DNA of 64,000 nt from positions 35,113,530 to 35,177,529 of the forward strand of contig NC_034412.1 of assembly GCF_002078875.1 (NCBI RefSeq), written 5' to 3'. Shown piece after piece: positions 38,546 to 52,100 of the stretch; positions within the stretch are counted from its first letter, which is position 1; every line of letters starts with the position of its first letter. The notes below the pieces were generated by a model, which was not told where the DNA came from, searched no databases, and worked only from the letters and a program-made list of their open reading frames with translations. The DNA is from Numida meleagris. Its lineage: Eukaryota; Chordata; Aves; Galliformes; Numididae. The translations under genes and the position numbers were made by a program.

Positions 38546-39975
38546 CTGGATAGCTTAATCCGGTCTGCATATGGGAGAAGTCTTCTATTTGTTTAAAAAC
38601 AGCTTCATTCACGTCTATGATCCAGCATCTTTTAGCAGACACTCACTGTCATGTCCACATGCTGATTCCTCTTTTCATCAGGCCTCACACAACTTGTACA
38701 CCAGAGTTTCCTGCACTGGAGCTATGCACCCTCTGGTCTTCTCTGCTCATCTTTCCTTACAAGCCTGTATTGAGCCATCACAGCACACTGGTGATGTGAG
38801 CTGTCCCACCATAACTCCTTAATGCTAGCAAGGCCATTGTTCTGTGTCTGTGTGAACTGACAGTTCCTCCCACTTCTTTCACAAAGCGGCACACATAACT
38901 ATACAGGTACTTTAGGTGGACACTCAGCTGCTCTGTTTACACAAAGTGGAGTTTAAGAGCCTTCCTCATCACCCTGTTCCATAAATTCCGAATCTGGAAA
39001 AGCTTAAATCAGGCTTAAATCTAAGAAACTAAGTCAATTTATGAGACAAATGATCAGAAAACCAGACTTTGCAACTTCACAGGCCATCTGTACAATATGG
39101 AAAACAGTAAATAAATCTTGCAGATTATGTTGGGCTGCTTTTATCAAAAATACAAATATTAATATCCAGATAAATTTTACTGCCAAAGTGTCTTCATATT
39201 TTTCTGCTGTATGCCTTCAAGGTCTTGCTGTGAATACAAAATTCACTGTTTGAACAAAAGAAATCGCTTGTTTCTCCAACCCCAGCACCTGCAAGACTTG
39301 CAAGTGAATGTAGAAAAAAAGTTATAAAGGAGAAGGAAAATGTGCTACTAAGTTTTTGTCATTTCATCTATAAAAAGATAATAAAAAGGGGAATGAGCCA
39401 GTTAGCTGCCACAATACCTACTATGAAAACACTCCTTAAAAGAAGGTGGCATACTGGATTGCTGCTGACCTGACCTCATTTCTATATAGTTAGCCTCATT
39501 TATTCTCTTCTAACTTATCTTATAAAATAGAGGAGAACTAAAGTAAAATTGCATAGCTGGACTGACACATGAAAAGCAACTATTAAAAACAAGTGTCATG
39601 CTCTACTGATGTACTCAGGGGAACTCTTCTAGCCCTTTATAAACCACAGAGTTATACTGATGTTAATGACTTTCATATTAGCTAATTTAGCTACAACTTC
39701 TAATTTTCATCAGAAGTTATAAAAAAATTATTTGATGACAATATTATCTGTTCCAGAGTGACTCTCCTCCCCTATATTGCAGTGTTCAAAGATTCAGTCT
39801 AAGATGGGTCTCTAGCCTCTAGATAAAAGTAACCCTTTTGAAAAGACTTACCTGGTGCTTCTATGAAAGTTCTTTGTGAAATTTCAGGTAGTTAGTTTGA
39901 ATGCTCTTGACAGACCATTTGAGAACCACTTGGAGCTTTATTGCAGCATTAAATACATATTTTTTCCACTTCTAG
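38546..39975. other. 5' flank of the first IL15 coding exon
   Basis: AT-rich sequence. The untranslated first exon(s) and promoter of IL15 must lie upstream of 39976, but I cannot locate them here: there is no CpG island and no clear TATA and first-exon pair. Confidence 0.4.
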
Positions 39976-40042
39976 GTACCACAATGTACTTGCCTGATCC
40001 AGATTCTGTTCTTCTGTTCTGAGTGACGTTCCAGTGAGCAAG
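39976..40042 (+). promoter_or_regulatory. IL15: IL15 5' UTR part of the first coding exon, with uORF
   Basis: A pyrimidine-rich acceptor (tattttttccacttctag) ends at 39975, so this exon probably starts at 39976 and joins an unseen upstream non-coding exon. The leader contains an upstream ATG at 39984 opening a 12-codon uORF (MYLPDPDSVLLF) that stops at 40020-40022, 20 bp before the main ATG. The main ATG has an A at -3. Translational repression by upstream ATGs is known for mammalian IL15 mRNA. Its relevance here is inference. Confidence 0.55.
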
Positions 40043-40105
40043 ATGCTGGAGATGGCACAGCCAACACAAAACTCCGCTGGAGCATGCAGTAGGTTGGAGA
40101 ATCAG
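40043..40105 (+). CDS. IL15: IL15 coding exon 1 (residues 1-21)
   Basis: Encodes the start of the leader ([20 protein letters not shown], then Q). It ends CAG|gtaagt, a strong donor, in phase 0. A second in-frame ATG is codon 4. The exon is hydrophilic, so it precedes rather than forms the hydrophobic signal core. Confidence 0.88.
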
Positions 40106-43100
40106 GTAAGTGTCATTTAAACCATCTGACATTTTATGAAGTGTCAGCAAAGCTCTTAGTGTTACTTATATAGCTTAACAAGAAAAACAGTTAATACAGA
40201 AAATTTAAAGCTTGGAGATATTTCCAGTACTTTAGACAAGATCACTAGCACTCTATAATTTTGTGTTATGTTCTTTTCACACTATTTTCTATTTTTTTTC
40301 AGCCTCAGGTCTGGATTTTTACAGATCTGTGTCTTTTTTTTTCCCCCCCACAGTTAAATTCTAGCTGACCTTCTGCAACTTGTGAAGCTGTAACTCCTGA
40401 CCCCCAAGTCAGGAATTATAGGAGGATAATTCTTGCAAGTGTTCAGCCTTTCTAGCACTCCTCAGAGTTCCTCAAACACTTTCTGGATCATTCAGTGTCA
40501 GCTGCATCTCTAGTAAGCAGCATGGCCAGGTGGCCTCCTAATAATCCACAAGGTGCTAGCACATGGAATTCAGTATCCGCCAGGCTTCCATACAGCTCCC
40601 TACAGGGAGGCTGGGACACCTGTATGCAAACTCACCTGACCATTCCCTGACAACTCGGTCAGCCTCATCTGGGAACTGGACTGCTAGGTGGCCCAAATAC
40701 ACCAGCCTCCTCTACATGCTGGAGGTTACCAGAAAAATAATGAGTGTCCCAGCTGTGGGAACTCCATTGTGCAAAGGCTGGAGCAGGTATCTGAGGCAGG
40801 CAACAGGAATAGCCCGATCCGACACCACCTTTCCTACCACTGTGCTGTAATGTGGATAGACACATCCCTATGTAAAGCCAATCTGCATAAATATGCAGAT
40901 TGTGAGGAAAAAAAAATACCACATAAGAACTGTTTGAATGGTCTTCTTCCTAATTATAGCAGTGAAGTTGCTGCTTAGGACAGGGTGATTCCTTTTACAA
41001 AGATTTTTGATTCTTTTGCTGTTTATCTCAAAGCTTCTAGATAAAAGTCTTCCATTCTAAATGTGTAACTGCCCGTACTTTAATCTATGCCTCACCTTTT
41101 CCACTTTTTGCAGGAGTCATAGTAACAATCAACTCAAAAACTGGGTTCATCTTTGATTACTCAATAGGTTCATATGACTTTATGCAAAGTCTCAGAGTGA
41201 TAACATCATAGTCTTAACCTCTAGTTGAAGCAGGAAGAATATAGCCCTCAGGAATATGGAGAAAAATCTGGAAATCAACACCCACCACTTTAGCTCAACA
41301 GGATGTGGGGAGGATTAGAGCAGATGATCACAGTTTACGGGACAGGTGAAAGAAACAGCATAGCTAAGTCACACAAATAGTCATGAGGTTAAAATAGTAA
41401 AAATATTTCCATGTTAATTGACTGGTATTTATTGTACCTGCAACTGTGTCTTTTCTCATTCATTTAAGTCATAGTAAATTTTCCTACTGGAATAATAAAA
41501 TTTGTCATTAGCTTCATCTAAACCAAAGAACTCAAAAGCTCAAATTTTAGCATGCCTCTTCCTAGGAAAGTCCCAGTTATAGGGAGCCTTTGGGTGATAC
41601 CATTTTTAAAGTACCTCTGCAAACCTCAAATATTTTTCTTTTGGGATCCTAGGGCCATCTGGGCAGGGCCTCATCAGCCAGGGTCTGTCCTACTGCCCCA
41701 TGGAGGGAGGAGTGCAAGCCATCAAGGCAGTCAGGACAAATAAGTTCATGATGAGAAAGCGCAGAATTAGGCCAGAGCTTTGAGTAAGCAGGTCAGTATG
41801 AGGTGCAGCAATGGTGATCAAGATGAGGTCTACAAAGGTGGCCAGGAAAGACCACAATAACAGAGAGGTTTGAGGTCAAAACAGGTACTCCATCCACTGG
41901 CCAGGGTCACATCAACAGTACACACAGCAAGGTACAGGCATGACTCCTAAGGGTCAGCACCCAGGGCCCTGATGCTTATAACCTTTGCTAGAGTCATAGC
42001 AATTTGCCTACAGGGAGTATTTTTCATCAGTTGAAAAAGTCATTTGCTATGAGGCTTCTTTTGTGCATTTATCTAATTCCTTACAATTCTGCTATTTACA
42101 TTCTCTTGGGAGACTGTGGTAAAAGACTAACAATCATTGTCAGGGGATCATAGTATCTTTCTCCTGCTGGCTAGATTCAGGTGTACTGTGAATTAGAATA
42201 CTGCATGTATCTGCTTGGCACTAAGCCTTTCAAAAGCTCATCTTGTTAAAGTGCTCTCAGTTCTAAATCTCCTCCTTTCTGATCTACACTTCTACTATTT
42301 TCTTATCATATTCCAACTCTTCACAGCAGACTATAACTTCCTGAGCTGCTGACTACTTTTTCAGTCTCCTGCTCATGCTCTCACACAAAAGTGCAGTTCC
42401 TAGAACTTCTCAGATGATGCCGAAAATACCATATTATACTTGACAGTGACAGAACAGGTCAGAAGCCAGTTGTGAGCCAAGGTAGATTACTGCATGTTAT
42501 TTTCTCCACAGTGATTGCAGGTGGCACATGAGTCAAATCAAGGTTATTAGCTATTCCAGGCCTGTAAAAAATTTCAAATTAATCATAAGTAGATATTTTT
42601 TTAATTGATGCAGATAATTTCAAATACAAATTCATCCAGTGTTATTTTGACTACAGTATTTCCCCTAGTGCTCTTAAAGAATATATAAAGCTGTCCTAAG
42701 TCTGGCTGGGATAGAGTTAACTTTCCCCACAGCAGCCCACAGAAGCTGTGCTCTGCACCTGTAGCTAAAACAGCCTTGATATCACGCTGCTGTTTTGGGT
42801 TTTGCTGGCTTCCTGTCAAGGCTGGCTCTCTATACGCTGTTCCCAAAGGCCAGTAGGCTGGGTGTGGGCAAGATGTGTGAGTGGCACAACCAAGGCAGCT
42901 GGCCTAAGCTGGCTAAAGGGGTATTCCATACCGTATAACATTACACTTAGCTTTAAAAGCTGGGGATCAAGAAGGAGAATTATGAAAGTGTTTGTATTCC
43001 TGAGTAATCAATAAACATGCTGAGGTCCTGCTCCCCAAGATGTACCTCAATACTGCTTGCTGATGGGAAGTAAAGAATAATTGTTTTCTCCTTTTGCTTC

Positions 43101-46100
43101 TGCATGGCTTTTGTTTTGGTTTTGCTTTTGTTTTATTATTATCTTGTTTTTATTTTCCATTAATTATGAGAATTGAATACAGCAGCCCTGATCCCATCCC
43201 CTCCCNNNNNNNNNNNNNNNNNNNNNNNNNNNNNNNNNNNNNNNNNNNNNNNNNNNNNNNNNNNNNNNNNCCCTTTCCCCTCCCCCTTCCCCTTCCCAAA
43301 TGTGTTGTGATACCTGTTCCTTATTCAGTTGAATCCATTTATCTACTGAAGAACTCAGTTCATGCAACTCTTGACTTCTGCTGTTCAGGATACACAGTTC
43401 TGTGAAGCACATGTCAATACCATTGAGAGTGCAGACTTTTCAGTTTCCACCATTGTCTCCCATTTCCCTCTTCACCCTCAGTATATAGAGCACCATCTTT
43501 TGTTAACACAATCAACTTTAGGTCTGTAACTAGAAAACAACTGAAATGCTTTTTTATTCAGCTAATACATGCCCATAGTTTAATAATGTTTCATATGCAG
43601 TATTTTGTTACATCTTTGTAATTATCTAGCCTTTTGTAAACTAAATTTACTCTACTGTACTGCAAGACTACCAAGGTTGTTTAAGAGATGAAAGCCTTCA
43701 AAAGAGCTCCAGGGATATTCACTCCCTTGTTTTGCCTCAGAGTCATTTTTAAGACAAATATTAACCATGTAATTATTCAGTGCAAGAAATAAAATTTGTC
43801 AAAGTTCAAAAAAGAAAGAAATTAGAAGTGAGCATGGAAATTAGTTTGCAACATCTCTATGAACACTTGAGCATTTCTATGACTTACTACACGTTTTTAA
43901 TTATATCATCTTGGGAAGTGACATAGTTAGGCTATAACAAGGTGGATATACTATGTGACAAACTTCCAAGAAAACCTAGAGAGATGCAGGGAAATGTTGT
44001 TCTATTTCCTTTCTGAACAAGCTGCCTGTTGGAGATATGCCTCTAAGTTACAGGTTTCCTCCAGTGCTAGGGTAGGTTGCAGTCTTGCCTTGTTTTACCT
44101 TTACTCCAGGATCTCCAGTCCTTCTGCCAACTCAGTAGCCTAAGCCTGAATCATGTATTTTTCTGCAAAGGTGAATGAAGATGTGCTCGCTCTACAAGCT
44201 CTCCAGATCATGGAAGGAACAAAGGAAAAAATCAAGGAACAAACATTCCAAACCAGATTACAACTTTTATCACAGTTGCCAAGTAGAAATTGATTTAAGA
44301 CTGTTATTTTCGGTTTCCTAGTTCCTGAGTGAGGATAATAAAATCTCTTCCACTGAGGAGCATTTCCAATTTCAGAACAGACAAATTTATATAGAAAGAT
44401 TAATACTCCTTTTCTCACTTGCTCAGTTCACCATCTGTGAAAAGAAGACAGAAGCCTACATGAAAAAAAGTGACATGCATAGGACACTGTCAGAAAACAG
44501 TACTTAGAAACATAAGAACATGCCAAAACATCAGCTGGAACAACTGCGGAAATAGGTGGTCCTTTTCAGGACTATTTCAGTTAAAACTCCAGCCTAGAAA
44601 AACTCTCCAGACTAAAATTAATGACACATGCTGACAGCAGGTGTGCATATTTCTCCACTCAGGCCACAAGACAATGAATCACTGGCAACCCCACCTCTTT
44701 TCACACTTCTTGTCTTTCTACACATATGGCAAGGACAGCAGAGTGAAATACTGTCCTTAGAAGTAGTGTAGACTTACTAAAACCTGTGGCCTTAGTACTT
44801 GCAGGTAGGCATACTATATTGGCACTGCTGCATTTGATGAAGCTAGGAGATTCATTGCAAGTAAAACAAACAAGCACAGCTTTGGGAAAACTGCTGAAGC
44901 TTCCTCCTGTTTTTTTTTCCATTCATTTTGTACTCATGTGCCTGGCTTTTCTCACTTATGCTTAGCTCCTGCAGACCCAAAGAGGACAAGGGAAAGCAGG
45001 TGGGAAATGTAGAAAAATCTGCATTTGATAAATCACATCAGAGATGGTTACACAGAATGTTTGGGTTTTTTTCACCAAAAAAAACTTCAAAACCAATAAT
45101 ATCCTGCTGAGATTCTGATTTGCAGTGTACTGCTATCAAATTAGATTGTTGAAAAAAATTTACCCAGACCCAAAACAAGATAGCAAACAGCTTGATAGAT
45201 CTCATAGCTCTATAACATCTATAGATACTCTTAGATAATGTTAAGATTTTAGTGAACCAGTCCAATGTTCATTTTCTGCAGAAGTTGAAACAAAAGCTTA
45301 TCACAGTGTACTCCTTTATTCCATTTTTATAGTAAAATTTGAAGAAAATGCAGGGAAAATATCTCCCTGATTCTGGGAGAAATTTTCACTGAAAACTTTA
45401 TCTCAGAAACATCCTCATCCTTTTTCAGTGTAAAATTTTGCAAGACATGATGAAGCATTTCAGGTCTAGTACTCTTGAATGATGAGACAGACAGAGAAAG
45501 ACTCTGGCCTAACAGTGCTGTTCTATGAGGGGGACAGGCTTATTTTTCTCTATGCTATTAATAATTGTTATCTTGGCTGGTGTTATCTAACAGTACCTGA
45601 ATGTATTATAAACATATAGTGATACAAAAGAAAGGTCTAGAGCATGTACATTTACTGATAACAATTATTGTTCAAGTACCTATGTGACTTTTTTTTTGCA
45701 AGAGAATATTTGTGAAACTTTTCCAACGTTCTACAATGTTCTACTTGTAAAACAGTTCCTTCTTTCTTCCTTTTTTCCCTCTTTTCTGTTAAAGAACAAA
45801 AAACGTCACTCATCTCCTGCCTTTCTGTAACTGAAAACATCTCTCAGATTCATGAGATTATATGAATGCCTGTGGATTATTTTGCATAATTTAAATGACA
45901 AATTAATATTTCAGGTCTCATTTTAAACTGCGTGTGACTACAAGATAAATGGGTCACAGTGAGAATGAAGTGATTTTCTAGTAGATTTCATCTAGTTGAA
46001 AACAAATGACTTGACAATAATGCAAATTTATGTGCTGTGCATACGTGACAATTTTAAACAAGAAACTGAGCGAGGTACTGCACTGAACGTTGACTAATGA

Positions 46101-49100
46101 ATAAATATCGAAGAGGTCAACTCAAGTTCTGTGTTACACTTAGTGAAAGCGAGTTTTCAACGCAAACATGACACAACAAGATGGAGGACTAGTAGCTATC
46201 CTCTGTTATTTTACGGATTTTGTGTTGGGGACCTAAAGGCCCCTGACTGAATGGAACAAAGTAGTCTGACTGTTTTAAGGGAAGTGATATTTGTGGCTGT
46301 ACCTACAAATGTTGTTTTGTAGAGAGAGCTGACCTTGGTAGTTTATCTTGTTTCTGCAAAGACTTGTTTTGCAAGCAGGTGTTCCACTTGGGCTCTGTAT
46401 CATGCATTGGCCATGCGGGTATGGTGTGCAAGTGGAAAAAGTCCTGTAGACCCTGGGGAGAAAAAAAGCAGGAGAGGCTGTGGTGGGAGAGAGAGGTAAA
46501 GTGCACCTTGAAGCAGGGGACGCCCTGCTGGCACTACCTATCGAATCCACTGCTAGCATGTTCCTTCTCTCTCCTTTCGGCGGTTTGCCATCTCTCAAGG
46601 GTCAGTAAGACTGCACTAGCTTAGGGAGTTTCTGCTTACTGCTTATTAGGATTATCTATAATGGTTGCCCATGTATGTGTGAGTGTGTGTACGTTGAATA
46701 AATCTCGTAACCCTCTGCTGCTCTGAGTGCATAGTTTGCTTGCCTCTGCTCCTGAGACATCCTGTCTCTCAGATCGAAATGAACCCTGAAACAGATCTGA
46801 AGGCTTTTACCAGGACCTACACGAACAGCTCAGTGCTTATACTACATCAAAAGTATGGTAGCATCCTAGAACTCAGACAGAATGGTTTATCACAAAGCAA
46901 TTTAAGTCACTCATTTCACCCTGACTTAAATATTAAGGAGCAACAAGAACTTTGTTTTAATTCAGGGTTCTTAATTTTTATTTCTACTTATATATCTCCA
47001 TTACTTTCTTAAGAAAAGGTCCACATTATCACTAAAATACATTTTCAAATCAAAGAAATCTTTATATTAAACATACTGAAAACATATATTTCTTAAGCAG
47101 TTTTGTAAGTTATACGCTCAGAATCTTAATTTTTGTCCTAGAAGATTATGAACGATGACTTTTCTTGTTTGATAGTTCTTGTTTTGTATTTTGCTTAAAA
47201 CTTTTGTCAGTATCTGTTCTGAAGATATGAGAACATAAGTAACACACTGTAAGAGTATTTGAATCATGTCTTGCATGAATTAAATGAATACCTAAAGTAA
47301 TTCTGAGACAGAAGAAAAAAGTAGCACTCTCAAAGTAGTTCATTATTCAATAGGACAAACAGATATTATCACCCCTACCGTAAGTTCAGGTCTATGAGAT
47401 GTGACTTTTCTCTGGGCCATGAAGAATTCTTTAGGTATTTGTCTCGGGGTCCAAAATAAGTAATGGCACATTTTCCCAGGTATGTAGAATTATTAAATTT
47501 TTTACTCACAATTTACAACTAAGAGAGAAGAAACTTTGTTTACTTTACTTTCCAAATAGGTTGCTCAGCTTTGATAAAGCTATTTCAGATGATGAAAATG
47601 TTCTCACAGTGCCTTGTAAACTGAAGCAAAAATAAATTAGTGTGAAACCACAAAGAAACAAAATACATATTTTTGGGTAGAGTAAATATCAGCATTTGTT
47701 GCACTCTAATGACTGAAAATAATATGTATGTTTACTCAAAGTAGTGACATTATGACTTTCAGAAAGCTCAAACTGACCTTGACAAAAAGAAAGATATGTT
47801 CCCTTAGATTATACATGCTTTTATAAAGCAGTACTCTTCAGAAAATTATAATATGAAGAAACTTAAAGTAACATTTTGCATTTTTAAATTACTTAAAATC
47901 TTCTATTATGTTTAGAACGTAACACTGCCTGTCAAAATTTGAAACGTAAGCTAAAATTAAGGATAATGAACTGCTAGTTAAAATTCTAAAAATCCATTAC
48001 AAAGAAAATATTTATCTATATTGATGAACAATAGTGAAGTGCTAGGGAAGTTATAAAGAAGAACATACTAGCCTTAAATCTGATACTTAAATCTGCGTAT
48101 TTGGTTGGAGATTGAAGAGTCTGTCAGGCAAATATCAGTACACTCTTCTCTTGGTATTTACAACTGGCTGCAGTTGGAGAGAGTAGGTCTAGAGGATCTC
48201 TCTGCAAATGTAGAGCCTGCTCCGCTTTTCCTAAATCCTGTGTGCTTCTCTAATTCTTATTACATATCCCTACTTCGTAAGCTATGTACTGCTCGGACAA
48301 CAGGAGGGACTAATAAAGAGTATTATGTTGGCTGTTCCATATTTCCTAATACAGGATCTCCTGCAGCCCTCTGGGAATATAGAGCCTGTATAAGGAATTT
48401 TAATATAACACGGATCTATGTTTTTAATAAGTTGACTCCTGCACACCTCGTACTTTAATGCTGTACACTTTCATACTCTATAGACAGCCGATAACAAAGA
48501 ACAGTAAGATCAGTCAGGCCCTGAAAGCAAAAGGTAGGAAGTCCAGTGGGGAAAAAAAGTGGAGATAGCAATTTGTAGACACAGTTTCTAAGTGTAAAAC
48601 AAGTAACAGTGTTAAATCTGCCCTAATCAATTTGCAAGAAAGACTCTGTGAAATTGCACATGGCAGCAGTAGAGGGAATGGACAGTGTGCTTTAGAAAAA
48701 TCTAACAAACTTTGGAAAAACACAAAAAAGAAAGTTCTATCCTCACCATTCTTTCTTGGTAAGTTGTTCCAGATGTTCTGCCATTTGTAAAGAGCTATTA
48801 ACTTCATATCCTAGCCCTTTATGAAATTAATTTATCTGCTCATACAAGGGATGTTTATAAGGTATTTACTGTTTCAGTTTCTATAGTAATATGTATACAC
48901 AGTAAGAGATACTGAAGGTATTTGTCTTACACCTTTTGCTATGGCTTGATTTTTCTCCTCTTAGTGTTGTCTTTGGATTCACTGCTGAGGCGCTACTGGT
49001 GATAACCATAGTGGAAGTTGAGCTTTACAATTCATTGTTTGGTTTGATTTCTGGGACTGGTGCTGAACATGTTCCTGTGGAAGTGCTGAAAACTGTGTGT

Positions 49101-52100
49101 GCATTCTCCGAAAAAAGGTGTTTATTTCAATAGTTCAGGAGTTCAACTTCTGAAGAAGAGAAATGGAGGAAAAACCAGTGAGCTTAATTAGAGGTGTACA
49201 TGTCCTTGATTTTACAGAGGACTATGCCATTATGCTGCTACACTGATTATCCAGTTTGCACGTCATGGAGGGCAGTATAAAGCACAGTGAAATAGCACAA
49301 TGTTGTCTACAACCTTGAAAACAAGTGTCTGGATTGATGACAACTTCTGGTTTTGGTTTGGGAGTAGCTGTGATCTTTGAGAGTTGCAAAAATGAGCAGG
49401 TGTGATGGTTCTGACTTGGCATCATTGTAATACAAACACGATTTTTTCTGACTTTGTTCTGAGTCCTTCCAGTGTGTAAAATGGCACTCAACACAATCAT
49501 GAAAACATTACAAAACCAAGACTGCGTAGGTGGACAGAGTTGACTAGCTCCTTGGCCTCTTGAGGTCCTGTCAACGGTTTACGGGCGTTAGGCCCGGTTC
49601 CGTGACAAAGGGGACGGGGGACCCAAGGGCCCACGTCCCGGGAAAAGGGGAAAGGGGAAAAGGGTAGGGAGATGGCCCTGAGAGCAAAGAACAGCGGCAA
49701 CAATCTGAGGAGAAACAAACTAATTTACTAAATAAAATATCGGAATGCAAAACAACACACTATAGTACAATATAATTACAATTTAAGCTGATAAATCCAA
49801 CACAGAGAGAGAGAATGTCCCAAAATCAAGGTAGGCCTTACTCTACTACCGACGATAAGACGGCTGGAGAGCGAGGTGCTGCCAAGACGAGAGACGGCGG
49901 AAAAAAGGGACGAGGTCTCGTGATCTGCAAGTTTTTATACTGCGAGCTTTTATCTTTTCCCTCCGGCTGGAAATGGTAACAGAGGAGCAAAGTACCGTGG
50001 GGACTGTAGTAGTCCTTCTCTTCTGAGGAACAGGTACATTCACTACATGATGTTATGATGTGGAGTACCAATAACCGAAAATCATAAAACCATGACAGGT
50101 CCCACACTGAAATGTCTAGAGATTTATTACTGAATAGCATGAACTACATAGAAAGGAATCATAAAACTCCAGCATAAAGCTAAGAGTTAAGGCCTTCAAA
50201 CATTTACTCAATGAATTTTTGGAAGACAGGTCCCAGCTTGGGACTCATTTGAGAAAATTCATGTGTATTTTCCTTACCACTTTCATTTTAGTTGCATTCT
50301 GCCTGGTGTCTCTGAGTGCAGTACGCATGATGCACGTTTGGCCTTACGGCCAGAAGATTGTACATGAATGGTGACTTCTACATTTGATTCTAGCTACACC
50401 AACCATGAGGACCCTAAATTTGAGTGAATTTCTTCAAAAATGAAACCTAATTAGCTGTTCTTACAAGGACAACAAAGTAAATTAGCCTGCAATATCTTGT
50501 TTATATTCAGGACAAATAAATATCTTTCTTTGAAAGTAAGCATACAGTAAGTAGTCCTGAGGGGAGAAGCAAAGAAAAGCCTATATAAGACAGCAGGACC
50601 ACACTATCTTCAAAAAAAGTGAGCATTTGTTCAGGCAAGCAGAATGACACAAGGTTGTTATTTAAATTTTTTTTTTTTTTAAAGAAAGACTCTGACTTTG
50701 AGGCAGACCAAACACTGTATTAGCACTTGCTGAGAATGGCATAGAACTCATTTCTATCTTTACCATCCAAAAGTGATGGAAAAGAGCAGATTGAAAAAAA
50801 GACTATGGGAAAATATTATTTTCAACTTATCCTCCTCTTATGTCCTCTCACAAGCACATTTACTAGGCCAGTTACATGCGGCTGAATTTGCTGGCCGTTT
50901 ATTTCAGTGGGAACTGCTGAAGGCACCTGGAGTACTGCATCCAGATGTGGAGTCCTCAGCACAGGAGAGCCATAGACCTGTTGGAGGACATCCAGAGGAA
51001 GGCCACAAAAATGATCGAAGGGATGGAACACCTTCCCTACAAGAGCAGGCTGAGAGAACTGGGGCTGCTGAGCCTGGGGAGGAGAAAGCTCTGGGGAGAC
51101 CTGATAGCAGCTTTTCAGTATCTACAGGGGGACTATAAGAAAGAAGACAGACTCTTCAGCAGGGTCTGTTGTGATAGGACAAGGCAAAGTGGTTTCAAAC
51201 TAATAGAGGAGAGATTTAAATTGAATATAAGGAAGCAGTTTTTTACAGTAAGGTTAGTGAAGCACTGGAACAGGTTGCCCAGAGAGGTGGTGGAAGCCCT
51301 GTCCTTAGAAACATTCAAGGTCAGGCTGGACGGGGCTCTGAGCAACCTGACGTAGCTGTAGGTGCCCCTGTTCATTGCAGGAGAGTTGGACTAGATGGCA
51401 TTTAAGGGTCCCCTCCAACGCAGATTATTCTGTGATTCTATGATTATTGTGTAAATTATATATACATATTTTTATTTAACAGAATTGACAGACTTTGAAA
51501 TATAGTCATAGGTTAAACTTAGAATGTGTATTTCACGTTACCATTTACCTTGTGTCTTATATGAGCCTTACAGAAACATACATTATCAGTTACTAGGGCC
51601 AACATCTTGCTACTTTCGGCTCAACACATCATATATTAAATCAATGAAGTAAGCAGCCCAAGAATGGAGACCTGTAATTTTATCCGAGTTTACTCCTTTC
51701 TAATACTACTCTTTCACAGATATTTACGATATAAAGGCAACCAGTGATTTATTTGTGCTTTGCAGGACTGTCATTATTTTATATACAACTGATTTTAACA
51801 TTCTTTTATCAATCTCTTTCTAAAAACACTTTTGTTTTAATGAGCATGCTGGCTAGTAGACTCACCTTAACCTATACAAAAAAAAATCCAAGTTTTCAAG
51901 ATGAGAGTTGGACAGCTCATCTTGAAATATTATGAATAATTATAACTACATTTTGTCTTTTTTTTTTTAGGAGCAATAGTACAGAATAATATAGCATTGC
52001 TTCAGCTCTTCCTACTTTGCACAAGCATCCTCTTTCATTCCTGTATATATTCTGGGCTTGGCTGCAAAGAAATGAAGAAAACTCATCATTCATTCAAATT

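Noticed and set aside
43094..43412. Frames reading through the N run on both strands
   Set aside because: They are artefacts of translating unknown bases as X.
48105..48458. 117-codon + strand frame inside IL15 intron 1
   Set aside because: No recognised motif, no acceptor/donor pair that keeps the IL15 frame, and no Kozak or upstream exon support.
10924..50097. An already fixed inversion between the two solo LTRs
   Set aside because: Recombination would have swapped flanks at both copies. Copy B keeps a perfect GGTCC duplication on both sides, so its flanks are original.
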